Assembly: GCF_029892045.1 (NCBI RefSeq)
Contig: NZ_CP120368.1
Span: 618,001 to 682,000 of the forward strand
Length of the DNA: 64,000 bases
DNA from: Sinorhizobium numidicum
Lineage (GTDB): Bacteria > Pseudomonadota > Alphaproteobacteria > Rhizobiales > Rhizobiaceae
Direction of reading: 5' to 3'
Shown here piece by piece: positions 55,849 to 64,000 of this stretch. Under the pieces are notes generated by a model, which saw nothing but the letters and a program-made list of their open reading frames with translations, was not told where the DNA came from and made no database searches. Positions within the stretch are counted from its first letter, which is position 1, and each line of letters opens with the position of its first letter. Position numbers and translations under genes: made by a program.

Positions 55849-55917
55849 TCGTGCCCGGCCGCAGGTCGGCTTACGGTACTTCTCTAAATTCGCCCGCAAA
55901 CCACGTGAGAACAGACG

Positions 55918-56310
55918 ATGCAAACCGATTATCTGAGCCATATGCCTCACGTGGAGGAATCCTTGCCGGCCGTACTGATGCGCATCGTTACCGAACTCCA
56001 TGATGTCGCCTATCTCATCGAGCGTATCGAGCCGCAGCTTTGGAACGATCACGGTGCAGCCGCGCCGGACACGGCTGACAAGATGATGGTGCTCCAGGGT
56101 ATCGACCTTGCGGTGCAGAAAATGCGTGGGCTTGCCGAATTCATCGATACGATCACCGCCTCGATCCCGGATACGTGGCTCGTGGACGTTACGACCGCCG
56201 TCAACTTAGTCAAACTGGCCGATATGAAGAAAGCGCTCGGCAACGGCATGCTCCGCCACGGACACTCGCAGCCGCTGACGAAAGCCTCCGGCGATTTCGA
56301 GGCATTCTGA
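55918..56310 (+). CDS. cheT: CheT, chemotaxis operon protein
   Basis: 130 residues, helical (RIVTELHDVAYLIERIEPQL, AVQKMRGLAEFIDTITASIP). It matches the position and size of CheT, the last gene of the rhizobial che operon, required for normal chemotaxis in S. meliloti; its molecular role is little known. Start ATG 55918; ATG 55942 (MPHVEES) is possible. It lacks the CheZ catalytic pattern that I could recognise. Confidence 0.85.
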   Translation: MQTDYLSHMPHVEESLPAVLMRIVTELHDVAYLIERIEPQLWNDHGAAAPDTADKMMVLQGIDLAVQKMRGLAEFIDTITASIPDTWLVDVTTAVNLVKLADMKKALGNGMLRHGHSQPLTKASGDFEAF

Positions 56311-56495
56311 CACTCGCCTCGGCATCGCTTCCGTTTCGTCAACTTCGCGCAAGTTTCGCCGCCTAGCTTCGCTTTCGGGGCTGGTAGATTCGCGCGTAGT
56401 GGACTGAGGGCACGTCGAACCCAGCAAACCCGAATGTTGAATTTGCGCGGGCGCCAGCGGATGGCTGTCCTCGCGATACTGGGTGCGAAAACAGA

Positions 56496-58172
56496 ATGAA
56501 TCTGTTCGATCAATTTTCGACGCTTACGAAAAATCTGAGCAATCTCGGGCAGGGCAAGCTGATTGCGCTTGCGATCGCCGGCATTGTCGCGGTCGGCTTC
56601 ATTCTCGGAGCCGGTATCTACGTCAACAGACCCTCCTATGAGACGCTCTATGTCGGCCTTGAGCGCAGTGATGTCACCCAGATCAGTATTGCGCTTGCCG
56701 AAGCCAATATCGATTTTAACGTCGGTTCGGATGGCGGCAGCATTCAGGTGCCCGTCGGCATGACCGGCAAAGCCCGCCTGCTGCTTGCCGAGCGCGGCTT
56801 GCCGAGCAGCTCCAACGCCGGCTACGAACTTTTCGACAATGTCGGCTCCCTCGGCCTCACCTCATTCATGCAGGAAGTGACGCGCGTTCGCGCGCTCGAG
56901 GGCGAAATCGCCCGCACGATCCAGCAAATCTCCGGCATTGCTGCTGCGCGCGTCCACATCGTCATGCCGGAACGCGGAAGCTTCCGCAAAGCCGACCAGA
57001 CGCCGACCGCATCGGTCATGATCCGCGCCAGCGCCACGGTCGGCCGCAACGCCGCCTCCTCGATCCGCCATCTGGTCGCGTCGTCGGTGCCCGGGCTCGA
57101 TGTCGACGACGTCACCATTCTCGATTCGACCGGCCAACTCCTCGCTTCCGGCGACGACCCGGCAAGCAGCGCTCTCAATCAGTCGCTCGGCGTCATTCAG
57201 AATGTTCAGACCGATCTCGAAAAGAAGATCGACAATGCGCTTGCGCCGTTCCTCGGCATGGACAATTTCCGCACCAGCGTCACGGCGCAGCTCAACACCG
57301 ATGCACAGCAGATCCAGGAAACCGTCTTCGACCCGGAGTCACGGGTCGAACGCTCGACGCGCGTGACCAAGGAAGAGCAGAAGTCCAGCCAGCAGCAGCC
57401 GGACAATGCCGCGACCGTGCAACAGAACGTGCCCCAGGCAGCGCCGCGTGGCGGAGCCGGGCCGCAATCGAGCGACGAGGCGGCGAAGAAGGAAGAGCAG
57501 ACCAATTACGAGATCAACAGCAAAACGATCGCCACGGTCAAGAACAGCTATTCCATCGAGCGGCTCTCGGTTGCGGTCGTCGTCAACCGCGGCCGCCTTG
57601 CGGCCATGGTCGGGGAGCCCGTCGATCAAGCGAAGATCGACGCCTATCTCCAGGAAATGCAGAAGATCGTCGCAACTGCCGCTGGCGTCGATGCGAGCCG
57701 TGGCGATGTCGTGACGCTGAACGCGATGGATTTCGTGGAGACGCAGCTCCTCGATCAGCCGGTCGCCGGTCCCGGCGTCATGGAAATGCTGACACGCAAT
57801 CTCGGCGGAATCATCAACTCGCTGGCCTTCGTTGCGGTCGCCTTCCTCGTCGTCTGGATGGGTGTGCGGCCGTTGGCTCGCCAGCTGGGTTTCGGCGGCG
57901 CGGCAGGTCAGCTCGAAGGCGAGGCTGCCGGTCTCGAACTGCCCGACTTCTCTCCGGTCGGCGCCAGCACCGGAGGCGCACTCATGGAAGGCTTCGGCTC
58001 GGATTTCGGTTTCGACAGCACGGACGACCTGCTCAATCTCGGCGGCGACAGCGGCAATTTCAATCGACGCGTCAAAGAGGGACCGGAGCGGCGCCTTGCG
58101 CGCATGGTGGAGATCAGCGAGGAGCGCGCGGCGAAGATCCTGCGCAAATGGTCCCTCGACCGCGCCGCCTGA
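56496..58172 (+). CDS. fliF: Flagellar MS-ring protein FliF
   Basis: 558 residues. The first membrane segment is at about 25-45 (IALAIAGIVAVGFILGAGIY) and the second near 455-475 (IINSLAFVAVAFLVVWMGV). The ring-building periplasmic part has the family motifs YETLYVGLERSDVTQISIAL and VRALEGEIARTIQQISGIAA followed by RVHIVMPERGSFRKADQTPT. It forms the membrane ring on which FliG assembles. 185 bp separate it from cheT, room for its own promoter. Confidence 0.96.
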   Translation: MNLFDQFSTLTKNLSNLGQGKLIALAIAGIVAVGFILGAGIYVNRPSYETLYVGLERSDVTQISIALAEANIDFNVGSDGGSIQVPVGMTGKARLLLAERGLPSSSNAGYELFDNVGSLGLTSFMQEVTRVRALEGEIARTIQQISGIAAARVHIVMPERGSFRKADQTPTASVMIRASATVGRNAASSIRHLVASSVPGLDVDDVTILDSTGQLLASGDDPASSALNQSLGVIQNVQTDLEKKIDNALAPFLGMDNFRTSVTAQLNTDAQQIQETVFDPESRVERSTRVTKEEQKSSQQQPDNAATVQQNVPQAAPRGGAGPQSSDEAAKKEEQTNYEINSKTIATVKNSYSIERLSVAVVVNRGRLAAMVGEPVDQAKIDAYLQEMQKIVATAAGVDASRGDVVTLNAMDFVETQLLDQPVAGPGVMEMLTRNLGGIINSLAFVAVAFLVVWMGVRPLARQLGFGGAAGQLEGEAAGLELPDFSPVGASTGGALMEGFGSDFGFDSTDDLLNLGGDSGNFNRRVKEGPERRLARMVEISEERAAKILRKWSLDRAA

Positions 58173-58205
58173 CGAAAATCCTCCCAAGCAAAACTTCAAC
58201 AGCGA

Positions 58206-58228
58206 TCCCGCCCTCGAGGCGGGATTTC
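58206..58228 (+). terminator. Terminator after fliF
   Basis: TCCCGCC (58206-58212), loop CTCGA, GGCGGGA (58218-58224), followed by TTTCT. A perfect 7-bp stem. The U tract is short. Confidence 0.6.
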
Positions 58229-58333
58229 TACAGCGCCGTGCGTCTTTTCAGACGCACAAGGGTCGCCGTAGCACTTTGAATTGCTGCATGTTTTATCCTT
58301 AAACCGGCTCCGATTTGAGGAAACATGCAGTAG
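58229..58333. repeat. Palindromic intergenic repeat, copy A (reference copy)
   Basis: 105 bp: TACAGCGCCGTGCGTCTTTT, CAGACGCACAAGGGTCGCCG, TAGCACTTTGAATTGCTGCA, ending in AAACATGCAGTAG. Hairpins GTGCGTCTTTTCAGACGCAC and CTGCATG/CATGCAG. The best-preserved pair is with copy B in opposite orientation. Confidence 0.8.
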
Positions 58334-59175
58334 TTTGGCCGATTGCAGCGCGACACGCTTATAAGACAAGAGCGCGGTCGATCGTGCTCTGAGCCGCGTA
58401 TGCGGGCTGCCTGGTCGCCGTGAGCCTCAGGCTCCGCCCATCAACTAATCCGCAAGTTGTCGTACGCATCTGGAATATTACCAAGGTCTAAAGCTTGCTC
58501 ACCGGCAAGATCGGGAATCTGAATGAAGAATCCTCTACGCGCACCGGAGTCATGATCGAAACTTCGCTCGCGAAAATTTAATAAGAATTTAACTTTCTTA
58601 AACTCCGAGACGTCGACAACGCTTTGAGAGTTGTGTCGTCCGCTGGCCATTGTTTGCCGGTGGTGCAGTTGTTCTTAAATATAACCTTGATTTCCACAAC
58701 TATAATGTAGATCATAGAGTTTGTTAGTCGTTGTTTTGTTGTCGTCTAACTGCATCTGAACTGATGCATTTCGGCAACAGCCAGATGTCTAAAGTAAAAC
58801 CATGGCGCCGCCAAGTTCGAAAAAGTGGGCGCTCTTCAGGGCCTCGGAAGAGAAAAAAAACGCTGCCTCAGCCTTCCGCTTGCCGCGTTAGCACCATTGG
58901 GCAATCGGGAAAATGCTTGAAAATCAAACCTGTGCGTAAAAGCCGTCGACCCTGATCGGGATGCCTTCATCCGCGGAGCAGGACATGCGGTGACGTTTTC
59001 CAAGGGCAAATGCGGAAGTAAACGGCGCTAGGAGGGCGGTGTCATTTTAGGGGAGGCGATGTACAGTTTACCAGTTGATTCGATTCCTGATTTGCGAACG
59101 GTGGTAAAGCCGGCGGTGGCGGCGGTACGAGCGCAATTCCCAGGTCGTCGGATCCGACACGGGGGCTGAAAAATT
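58334..59175. other. Gap between fliF and visN
   Basis: About 840 bases. A minus-strand frame at 58441-58650 (69 residues, ASGRHNSQSVVDVSEFKKVK) and a basic plus-strand frame at 58731-58955 exist but show no convincing coding character. The stretch 58560-58740 is clearly A/T-richer than its surroundings. It should contain the visN promoter. Confidence 0.5.
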
Positions 59176-59904
59176 ATGGGCATTTCGCGGGCAGACGCAG
59201 TCTGGTCAGCTGCGTCGCGTATGTGTGGACGGGGAATTTCACGGGAACAGTTGATCCGAAGGCTCGGCGAAACCGCCGAGCGCAGCGGTCTCGGTAACGG
59301 GCTGGCGGCCCTGACGGAATATGTCGGAGCGGCGCATTATCTTCTTGCCCGTCATGATCTCTCTCAGCAAGGCGGGCTAGATTGTATCGTCTGCTCCGAT
59401 TGGCCGTTCGATATCGTCCGCCGCTTGTCGGGCATCATCAACGGACTCAACGCCAAGACGACCGAGCTGGAAAAGTGCCTGGGTGTCCTGCAGCCATGCT
59501 TCCTGACCATGCCAGATGACATCGACTTGCCGCGCAGCGTCAGCCGTAGCTACTGCGCCACCACATTCAACGTGGGGCGTTCGCGGTTCTCGTTGATGCT
59601 GTTGTTTCCCGAGGACGTAATCCTGTCCCAGGAGGGGTTGCGTGATGTCGCGCTGCTTGCGGGCTATATCGCCAGCCTGAAGGCCGGCGTCAATGTGCGG
59701 CATGATCGCGAGTTCGAATTGACCGAACGCGAGCTCGAGTGCCTGTTTTGGATCGCAGAAGGAAAGACGAGCGAGGAAATCGCCGTCATCCTGGGGATTT
59801 CTCGCAACACGATCAACAACTACATCACCAGCGTGATGCGAAAGACCGCAACGCGGACAAGATCGGAAGCGATCGCTCACGCCGTACGAAACAATCTGGT
59901 ATAG
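59176..59904 (+). CDS. visN: Flagellar master regulator subunit VisN (LuxR family)
   Basis: 242 residues. An N-terminal sensory domain is followed by a LuxR-type helix-turn-helix (LTERELECLFWIAEGKTSEE, IAVILGISRNTINNYITSVM). VisN with VisR forms the heteromeric top regulator that activates rem and the flagellar, motility and chemotaxis genes in rhizobia. Start ATG 59176 follows an A/T-rich upstream. It ends 11 bp before visR. Confidence 0.93.
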   Translation: MGISRADAVWSAASRMCGRGISREQLIRRLGETAERSGLGNGLAALTEYVGAAHYLLARHDLSQQGGLDCIVCSDWPFDIVRRLSGIINGLNAKTTELEKCLGVLQPCFLTMPDDIDLPRSVSRSYCATTFNVGRSRFSLMLLFPEDVILSQEGLRDVALLAGYIASLKAGVNVRHDREFELTERELECLFWIAEGKTSEEIAVILGISRNTINNYITSVMRKTATRTRSEAIAHAVRNNLV

Positions 59905-59915
59905 GAGCGGCGGCG

Positions 59916-60656
59916 ATGATGCATTTCGCGAGTGGAGGCCGTGCCGACGATGCCCAGACGGGCCGAAACGCCCGGGCGGCGCGCGCCGCGACCTTGGTGA
60001 CACGCCTCCAGGCGATGCAGCGGCAGATCAATGCCAGAAACTTTGCTGTCCTGCGCGTCAATGGACGCGGCACGCCGGTGACGCGCAAGCTCACCTGCGC
60101 TCTCAACAACTGGGGTGTCTCGTCCGAGCTGAACGCGCATGATCTCATAAAGGTTTACGGCGAGGAGTTGCTTGCGCATCTCGATCGTTCTCTGCTGCCG
60201 GTATTATGGGATGGACAGGGCGAGCACCAGGCGACCGACGTTTCCGGCTTCGGACCGTTCACACTCCGGTTGAACGGGCGAACGCTATCCTATTCGGGTA
60301 TAGCCTTTCCAATACGTCTCGGCGCTCAGGGCAACGGCTACGTGGTCTTCACCGGCAGCTATATCGACGCCTCGAGTGAGCAGATCATAGACTTGCACGT
60401 CGGCTGCGCGCATATCATGACCGATATGCTGGCAGCGGACGAAAAAAGGCTGTTCAAGGCCGAAACTCTCAGTGATCGGGAGATAGCCTGTCTGCAGATG
60501 GCCGGCGACGGTTATATCAGCGAGGAAATCGCCGAGAAAATGGGGCTTTCCGTCCACACCGTGAACGCCTATCTCGGCGCCGCGACGACGAAACTCGACT
60601 CCGTCAACCGCATCCAGGCGATCGCCAAGGCTATACGCCTCGGCTACATCAGCTGA
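59916..60656 (+). CDS. visR: Flagellar master regulator subunit VisR (LuxR family)
   Basis: 246 residues, start ATG 59916 with TAGGAGC upstream (the frame open from 59739 overlaps visN and is not used). The LuxR helix-turn-helix is at the C-terminus (LSDREIACLQMAGDGYISEE, IAEKMGLSVHTVNAYLGAAT). It works with VisN as above. Confidence 0.93.
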   Translation: MMHFASGGRADDAQTGRNARAARAATLVTRLQAMQRQINARNFAVLRVNGRGTPVTRKLTCALNNWGVSSELNAHDLIKVYGEELLAHLDRSLLPVLWDGQGEHQATDVSGFGPFTLRLNGRTLSYSGIAFPIRLGAQGNGYVVFTGSYIDASSEQIIDLHVGCAHIMTDMLAADEKRLFKAETLSDREIACLQMAGDGYISEEIAEKMGLSVHTVNAYLGAATTKLDSVNRIQAIAKAIRLGYIS

Positions 60657-60684
60657 GACTCGTGGTTGCTTCCAATAAGTCGAC

Positions 60685-60720
60685 GCGGGACGCGCCTGAG
60701 GCTGCGTCCCGCACTGTTTC
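60685..60720. terminator. Bidirectional terminator between visR and the flhB group
   Basis: GCGGGACGC (60685-60693) and GCGTCCCGC (60704-60712) form a perfect 9-bp stem with a 10-nt loop, followed by ACTGTTTC. It lies exactly between the convergent transcripts. Confidence 0.75.
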
Positions 60721-60727
60721 GGCTTAT

Positions 60728-61168
60728 TCAGCTTGCAAGCCGCAGCGGGTAGGATTTGACGAACTTCGCTTCCTCAAGGCTGCTGGCAAGAAAGGCCGTA
60801 TTCTCTTCCGGATCCGGTGAGGGGTGCTGAAAGTTGATATGGCTGATCTCAACGCCCGCGGTTTCCTTGGCGAGCACGAGGCGCGCATAGACGGTGACGC
60901 CGCGTGGCTTCAGTTCGAGGTCGAGAACGATTTCCGGGTGGCTATCCCAATCCAGATCGTAATTGCCGCCCAGTCCGAAATTCACCGTTCCCGGCAGGAA
61001 GTAGAGCTCGGCCGCCGATTCCACCAGATCGGCGAGGCTCGCATAGGACTCGAACCGCAGGAGCGCGATGAAATCCGCAGCATCGATGAGGCGTAGTTCC
61101 GTTGCTACCGGACGGATCGCCTCCGCCACTATCTGTTCGCGTTTTTCGGAGAATTCGGACTTTTTCAA
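60728..61168 (-). CDS. Conserved hypothetical protein between visR and flhB
   Basis: 146 residues, ending the flhB transcript (stop-start spacing 2 bp). The fold looks like a soluble alpha/beta protein (ESAAELYFLPGTVNFGLGGN, YDLDWDSHPEIVLDLELKPR, GVTVYARLVLAKETAGVEIS). It occupies the position of an uncharacterised ORF in the S. meliloti flagellar cluster, and is not a known flagellar protein. Confidence 0.8.
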   Translation of the reverse strand: MKKSEFSEKREQIVAEAIRPVATELRLIDAADFIALLRFESYASLADLVESAAELYFLPGTVNFGLGGNYDLDWDSHPEIVLDLELKPRGVTVYARLVLAKETAGVEISHINFQHPSPDPEENTAFLASSLEEAKFVKSYPLRLAS

Positions 61169-61170
61169 GA

Positions 61171-62253
61171 TTATGTCACCCGTTTTTGTTGCGGCTGAGC
61201 TGCATAGACCCGGTGAATGAGTTCGGCGACCGCCTTGTAAAACACCGGTGGAATCACACTATCCACCGAGACTTGTGCAAACATGGAGCGTGCCATTGGT
61301 GGATCCTCGAAGACGGGAATGCCATTTTTCTCGGCAATTTCGCGAATCTTCAGCGCGACGAGATCCTGTCCCATCGCCACGACGACGGGGGCGTCGCTTT
61401 CTTCCCGCACGTAGCGTAGTGCAACGGCGTAGTGCGTCGGATTGGCAATGACCAGGGTGGCGCGGGGCACGGAGGAAATCATGCGTTTGCGGGCACGATC
61501 GCGCTGCATCGACCGCAGCCGCGACTTGACGATCGGGTCGCCCTGCGACTGCTTGAGCTCCTCCTTTACCTCCTGCTTGGTCATCATCAGTTCCGTGTAC
61601 CAATGATGGCGGGTCCAGAAGAGATCGATGATCGCCAACAGGGCCGTCGCCAAGAGTACGACGATCAGGATCTGCTTGAGATCCGATGTCATTGTCGTGA
61701 AGATGGTCACCGGATCGGAGAACATCAGGTCGAGAGTGGCGAAATAGTCGTTCCATAGGACAAGGACGACGATGATCGAAACGACGATGATCTTGAACAG
61801 CGACTTGCCGAATTCCACCAGACCTTGGACGCCGAAGATACGCTTGAAACCCGCCGCCGGCGATATGCGGTTCATCTTGGGTTGGATGCGGTCGAGCACG
61901 GGTCGAGGCAGGTTCTGGAAGATCGAAGAACCGACACCAAAGACGATGAGGAGGATGAAGATCGGCACGAGCAGCGCTGCCGATTTCAGGATGATGTGCG
62001 AAATCAGCCCGACGGCGTCGGTCGCCGTTTCCAGGCGCCAGGCCTCCGGTTGTTCGAATACGTCCTTCAGCGCCTCGGCGATGCTGGCCGCGCCGTCCGC
62101 AAGAAAGAACACAACGAAGATATAAATCGCTAATGTCGAGGCGAAGATCGTCACTTCGCGGGAGAAAGGGACATTACCCTTGTCGGCCGCGTCGGATAGC
62201 TTCTTCTCCGACGGCGCCTCGGTTTTGCTGTCCTTATCCTGATCTTCCGACAT
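61171..62253 (-). CDS. flhB: Flagellar export gate protein FlhB
   Basis: 360 residues, start ATG 62253. The N-terminal pattern ([20 protein letters not shown]) and four membrane segments (about 33-215) are followed by the cytoplasmic domain with the self-cleavage motif NPTH ([14 protein letters not shown]). It switches secretion from rod/hook to filament substrates. The 167 bp to fliG hold no gene. Confidence 0.96.
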   Translation of the reverse strand: MSEDQDKDSKTEAPSEKKLSDAADKGNVPFSREVTIFASTLAIYIFVVFFLADGAASIAEALKDVFEQPEAWRLETATDAVGLISHIILKSAALLVPIFILLIVFGVGSSIFQNLPRPVLDRIQPKMNRISPAAGFKRIFGVQGLVEFGKSLFKIIVVSIIVVLVLWNDYFATLDLMFSDPVTIFTTMTSDLKQILIVVLLATALLAIIDLFWTRHHWYTELMMTKQEVKEELKQSQGDPIVKSRLRSMQRDRARKRMISSVPRATLVIANPTHYAVALRYVREESDAPVVVAMGQDLVALKIREIAEKNGIPVFEDPPMARSMFAQVSVDSVIPPVFYKAVAELIHRVYAAQPQQKRVT

Positions 62254-62420
62254 GAAACGGGAAAACTCCCCAGCCTGTGGCAATCGAGCGCGGGGCGATC
62301 AGGCGACCTGACGCGCGCTCTGCTTCTGTGGTGAACCCGGGCGGGCTCGCGCGCAAGGGCCGGGGGCCGGCAACGCAGCCGGTTCAACAGAAATTAGATG
62401 CTCATTGAGCAACGAAAGCT

Positions 62421-63452
62421 TCAGGCGGCTTCCGCTTCCTTGTCCTTGAGCTCCAGCTGGCCGCTTGCGGCAAGCCGGATAGCTTCCTGGGTAATCGACC
62501 GTCTTGCGATCGCGATGTCGCGCGGGTTGATTCCGGCGTCGCCAACCGCGAGGTCCGATTCGATCATGCGCCGCTGGCGGGCGCCGATCGAGGCAAGGAT
62601 CGATTCGCGCAGTTCCGGGGCCGAGCCCCTGAGAGCCATCGTGATGACATCCGTGGACACGTCGTTGAACAGTTGCACGCGGCTTCTTTGCGGCATGAAG
62701 AGAATGTCGTCGAACAGGAAGATCTTCGGCCGGACTTTCTTGACCGAATCGGTGCTGATCGTTTGGAGGGAGGCAAGCAGCGTGTCCACCTGTCCCTTTT
62801 CGAGTTCGTTCATCACTTCCGCGATCTTGGCCGGTCCGGGCGAATTGCGCTCCGCTTCCATGTCGCCGATCATCTGCATCACCCGCGCTTCGATGATGCC
62901 GGCCGCCTTCGGGCTGACATTCTTCATGTTGACCGCACGATTGAGAATGTCCGGCCGCTGCCTTTCCGATAGCTGCAGCAGCACCTTGGCGCCGAAACTG
63001 GACGGCATCATCGACAGGACATAGGCGATGGTCTGCGGATGCTCCCTGGCGAGCGACTGGGCGACCGCGACGGGATCGCAGTCCTGCAGCCGATCCCAGA
63101 TGCTCGCTTCGTAGGACTGGAAGGTGGCGCGGCGGCCGAGAAGGCCGTCGACTTCATCCGGGGTCAGGCCTTCTTCGAGAATACTCTCGATCGCCTTGGC
63201 GTTGTCCATCAGACCCGCGCCCTCGGTGAAAAGATCCTCGAACTCGTTGACGAGGGCCTCGAGCTCGTGGGGAGGAATCGCGCGTAGTGATTGCGCGGCT
63301 GCGATGATCGCCTGCAGCTCGCTCTGCGTGAAGAACTTCAACAGTTTCCCGGCCACTGACTTGCCCATGGCGAGCAGCACGGCTGCGGCCTTGTCCGTCT
63401 GGCTCAGCGGTCGTGCCAGCGCTTGTGCCTCGAAACTTTCGAAATCCATCAT
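62421..63452 (-). CDS. fliG: Flagellar motor switch protein FliG
   Basis: 343 residues. N-terminal (LSQTDKAAAVLLAMGKSVAG), middle (DCDPVAVAQSLAREHPQTIA) and C-terminal motor domain (VSTDVITMALRGSAPELRES) are all present. The charged torque helix contains SILASIGARQRRMIESDLAV. It lies on the MS ring and carries torque. The C-terminus is basic and rhizobial in style. Confidence 0.96.
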   Translation of the reverse strand: MMDFESFEAQALARPLSQTDKAAAVLLAMGKSVAGKLLKFFTQSELQAIIAAAQSLRAIPPHELEALVNEFEDLFTEGAGLMDNAKAIESILEEGLTPDEVDGLLGRRATFQSYEASIWDRLQDCDPVAVAQSLAREHPQTIAYVLSMMPSSFGAKVLLQLSERQRPDILNRAVNMKNVSPKAAGIIEARVMQMIGDMEAERNSPGPAKIAEVMNELEKGQVDTLLASLQTISTDSVKKVRPKIFLFDDILFMPQRSRVQLFNDVSTDVITMALRGSAPELRESILASIGARQRRMIESDLAVGDAGINPRDIAIARRSITQEAIRLAASGQLELKDKEAEAA

Positions 63453-63480
63453 GGATCCATTCCTCGCCCAATCATCGGGC

Positions 63481-63999
63481 CTATGACTTCTTGCCGCCCT
63501 TGATCTCGATGAGCTTGACGCCGAACCGGGTCACATCGCCCTCGAGAACTGTAATTTCGCCGCGGCCGATAATTCGGCCGTTGACCATGATTTCCACCGG
63601 CTCGCCAACCTTGCGGTCGAGCGCGATGGTTGCGCCTTCGCTCAGCCCCATCAGACCAGAAACCTGCATACGGCTGGTGCCGAGCACGATCTGGACATCG
63701 ATCGGGATGTCCATGATCAGGTCCATGTTGGCCGTCATGCCGCTTCCTGGAGCGATTTCGGCGGCCGTGTCCGCCACGGCAAAGTCGCCGCCGCCAAAGC
63801 CTGCGTCCGTGCCACCGACCAGGCCAGCGTCGGCGAAATCACCGCCGAAGCCGCTCGCGCCGATGTCGCCGAATGCGTTTGCGCTGTCTGCCGCACCGAA
63901 ATCACTGCCGAAATCGGCAGTCTGATCCAGGGGGTCGGTAGCTGCGAAATCCGCTCCGAAATCCGCCGGTCCGTTATCCTTCTTGAGAACGCCGCGCAG
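63481..63999 (-). CDS. fliN: Flagellar motor switch protein FliN, 5'-truncated by window end
   Basis: The C-terminal 95 residues are the standard FliN/SpoA domain ([58 protein letters not shown]). A long extension precedes it and runs open to the window end. It is rich in Asp, Phe, Gly and Ala with repeated DFG/DFA units ([21 protein letters not shown]). Rhizobial FliN is longer than the enteric form, so the extension is expected. FliM should follow outside the window. Confidence 0.93.
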   Translation of the reverse strand: MRGVLKKDNGPADFGADFAATDPLDQTADFGSDFGAADSANAFGDIGASGFGGDFADAGLVGGTDAGFGGGDFAVADTAAEIAPGSGMTANMDLIMDIPIDVQIVLGTSRMQVSGLMGLSEGATIALDRKVGEPVEIMVNGRIIGRGEITVLEGDVTRFGVKLIEIKGGKKS

Positions 64000-64000
64000 A

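Noticed and set aside
58731..58955. 74-residue basic plus-strand frame
   Set aside because: Composition of chance frame (Lys/Arg/Ser), no start signal.

Overview
The window reads as a chromosomal segment of a Sinorhizobium/Ensifer-type rhizobium. Three blocks support this: the housekeeping run murA - DUF2948 - hisD - UPF0262 - phosphatase - infA - maf - yacG, a complete rhizobial-type L-rhamnose locus (rhaI, rhaD, rhaR, rhaSTPQUK), and the chemotaxis/flagellar cluster icpA-cheS-cheY1-cheA-cheW-cheR-cheB-cheY2-cheD-cheT-fliF-visN-visR-flhB-fliG-fliN. This order is the one known from S. meliloti. The assignment rests on gene content and order only; no database search was possible.

Layout. (1) About 1-8,337 is the right end of a genomic island at the 3' end of a tRNA-Thr(GGT) gene. 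It carries the end of a type I restriction specificity gene, a serine recombinase with a nearby inverted repeat, an unusual protein with family-A-polymerase-like motifs, a zinc-finger-like protein, and two convergent tyrosine recombinases. Its other end lies outside the window. (2) About 8,338-14,770 is core genome. (3) 14,798-29,740 is a 14.9 kb element in tRNA-Phe(GAA), bounded by 51-bp direct repeats of the tRNA 3' part. Its left half is an accessory/defence-like set: two BrnA-like orphans, an RHH protein, a beta-family/sce7726-like pair and a SieB-like protein. Its right half is a leftward, overlapping operon of small DNA-binding proteins ending in a tape-measure protein, with no recognisable head, terminase or other tail genes. 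The integrase at the right end is broken by a one-base frameshift. It looks like a phage satellite or decayed prophage.

(4) 29,741-35,970 is a mixed region. It holds a PqqD-HprK-like kinase, a nucleotidyltransferase and a Tat-signal Gly/Asn-rich small protein that may form one peptide- or polymer-modifying system, plus a glycosyltransferase, a YbaK-type deacylase and small membrane proteins. (5) 35,973-47,015 is the rhamnose locus. RhaS-RhaT-RhaPQ import rhamnose, RhaU interconverts anomers, and RhaI, RhaK and RhaD catabolise it. RhaR lies divergent from rhaDI, with repeated TGATTGACA operator-like sites between them. (6) 47,865-63,999 holds the che operon followed by the flagellar basal-body gene fliF, the master regulator VisNR, and on the other strand flhB, fliG and fliN (cut by the window end).

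A family of about 105-bp palindromic intergenic repeats (five full or partial copies) and one RIME-like repeat lie between these operons. The main candidates for something new are the polymerase-like gene pair at 3,114-5,228, the membrane/beta/sce7726 cassette at 16,955-19,178, the tape-measure-only satellite operon, and the PqqD-HprK/nucleotidyltransferase/Tat-peptide set at 29,911-32,598.
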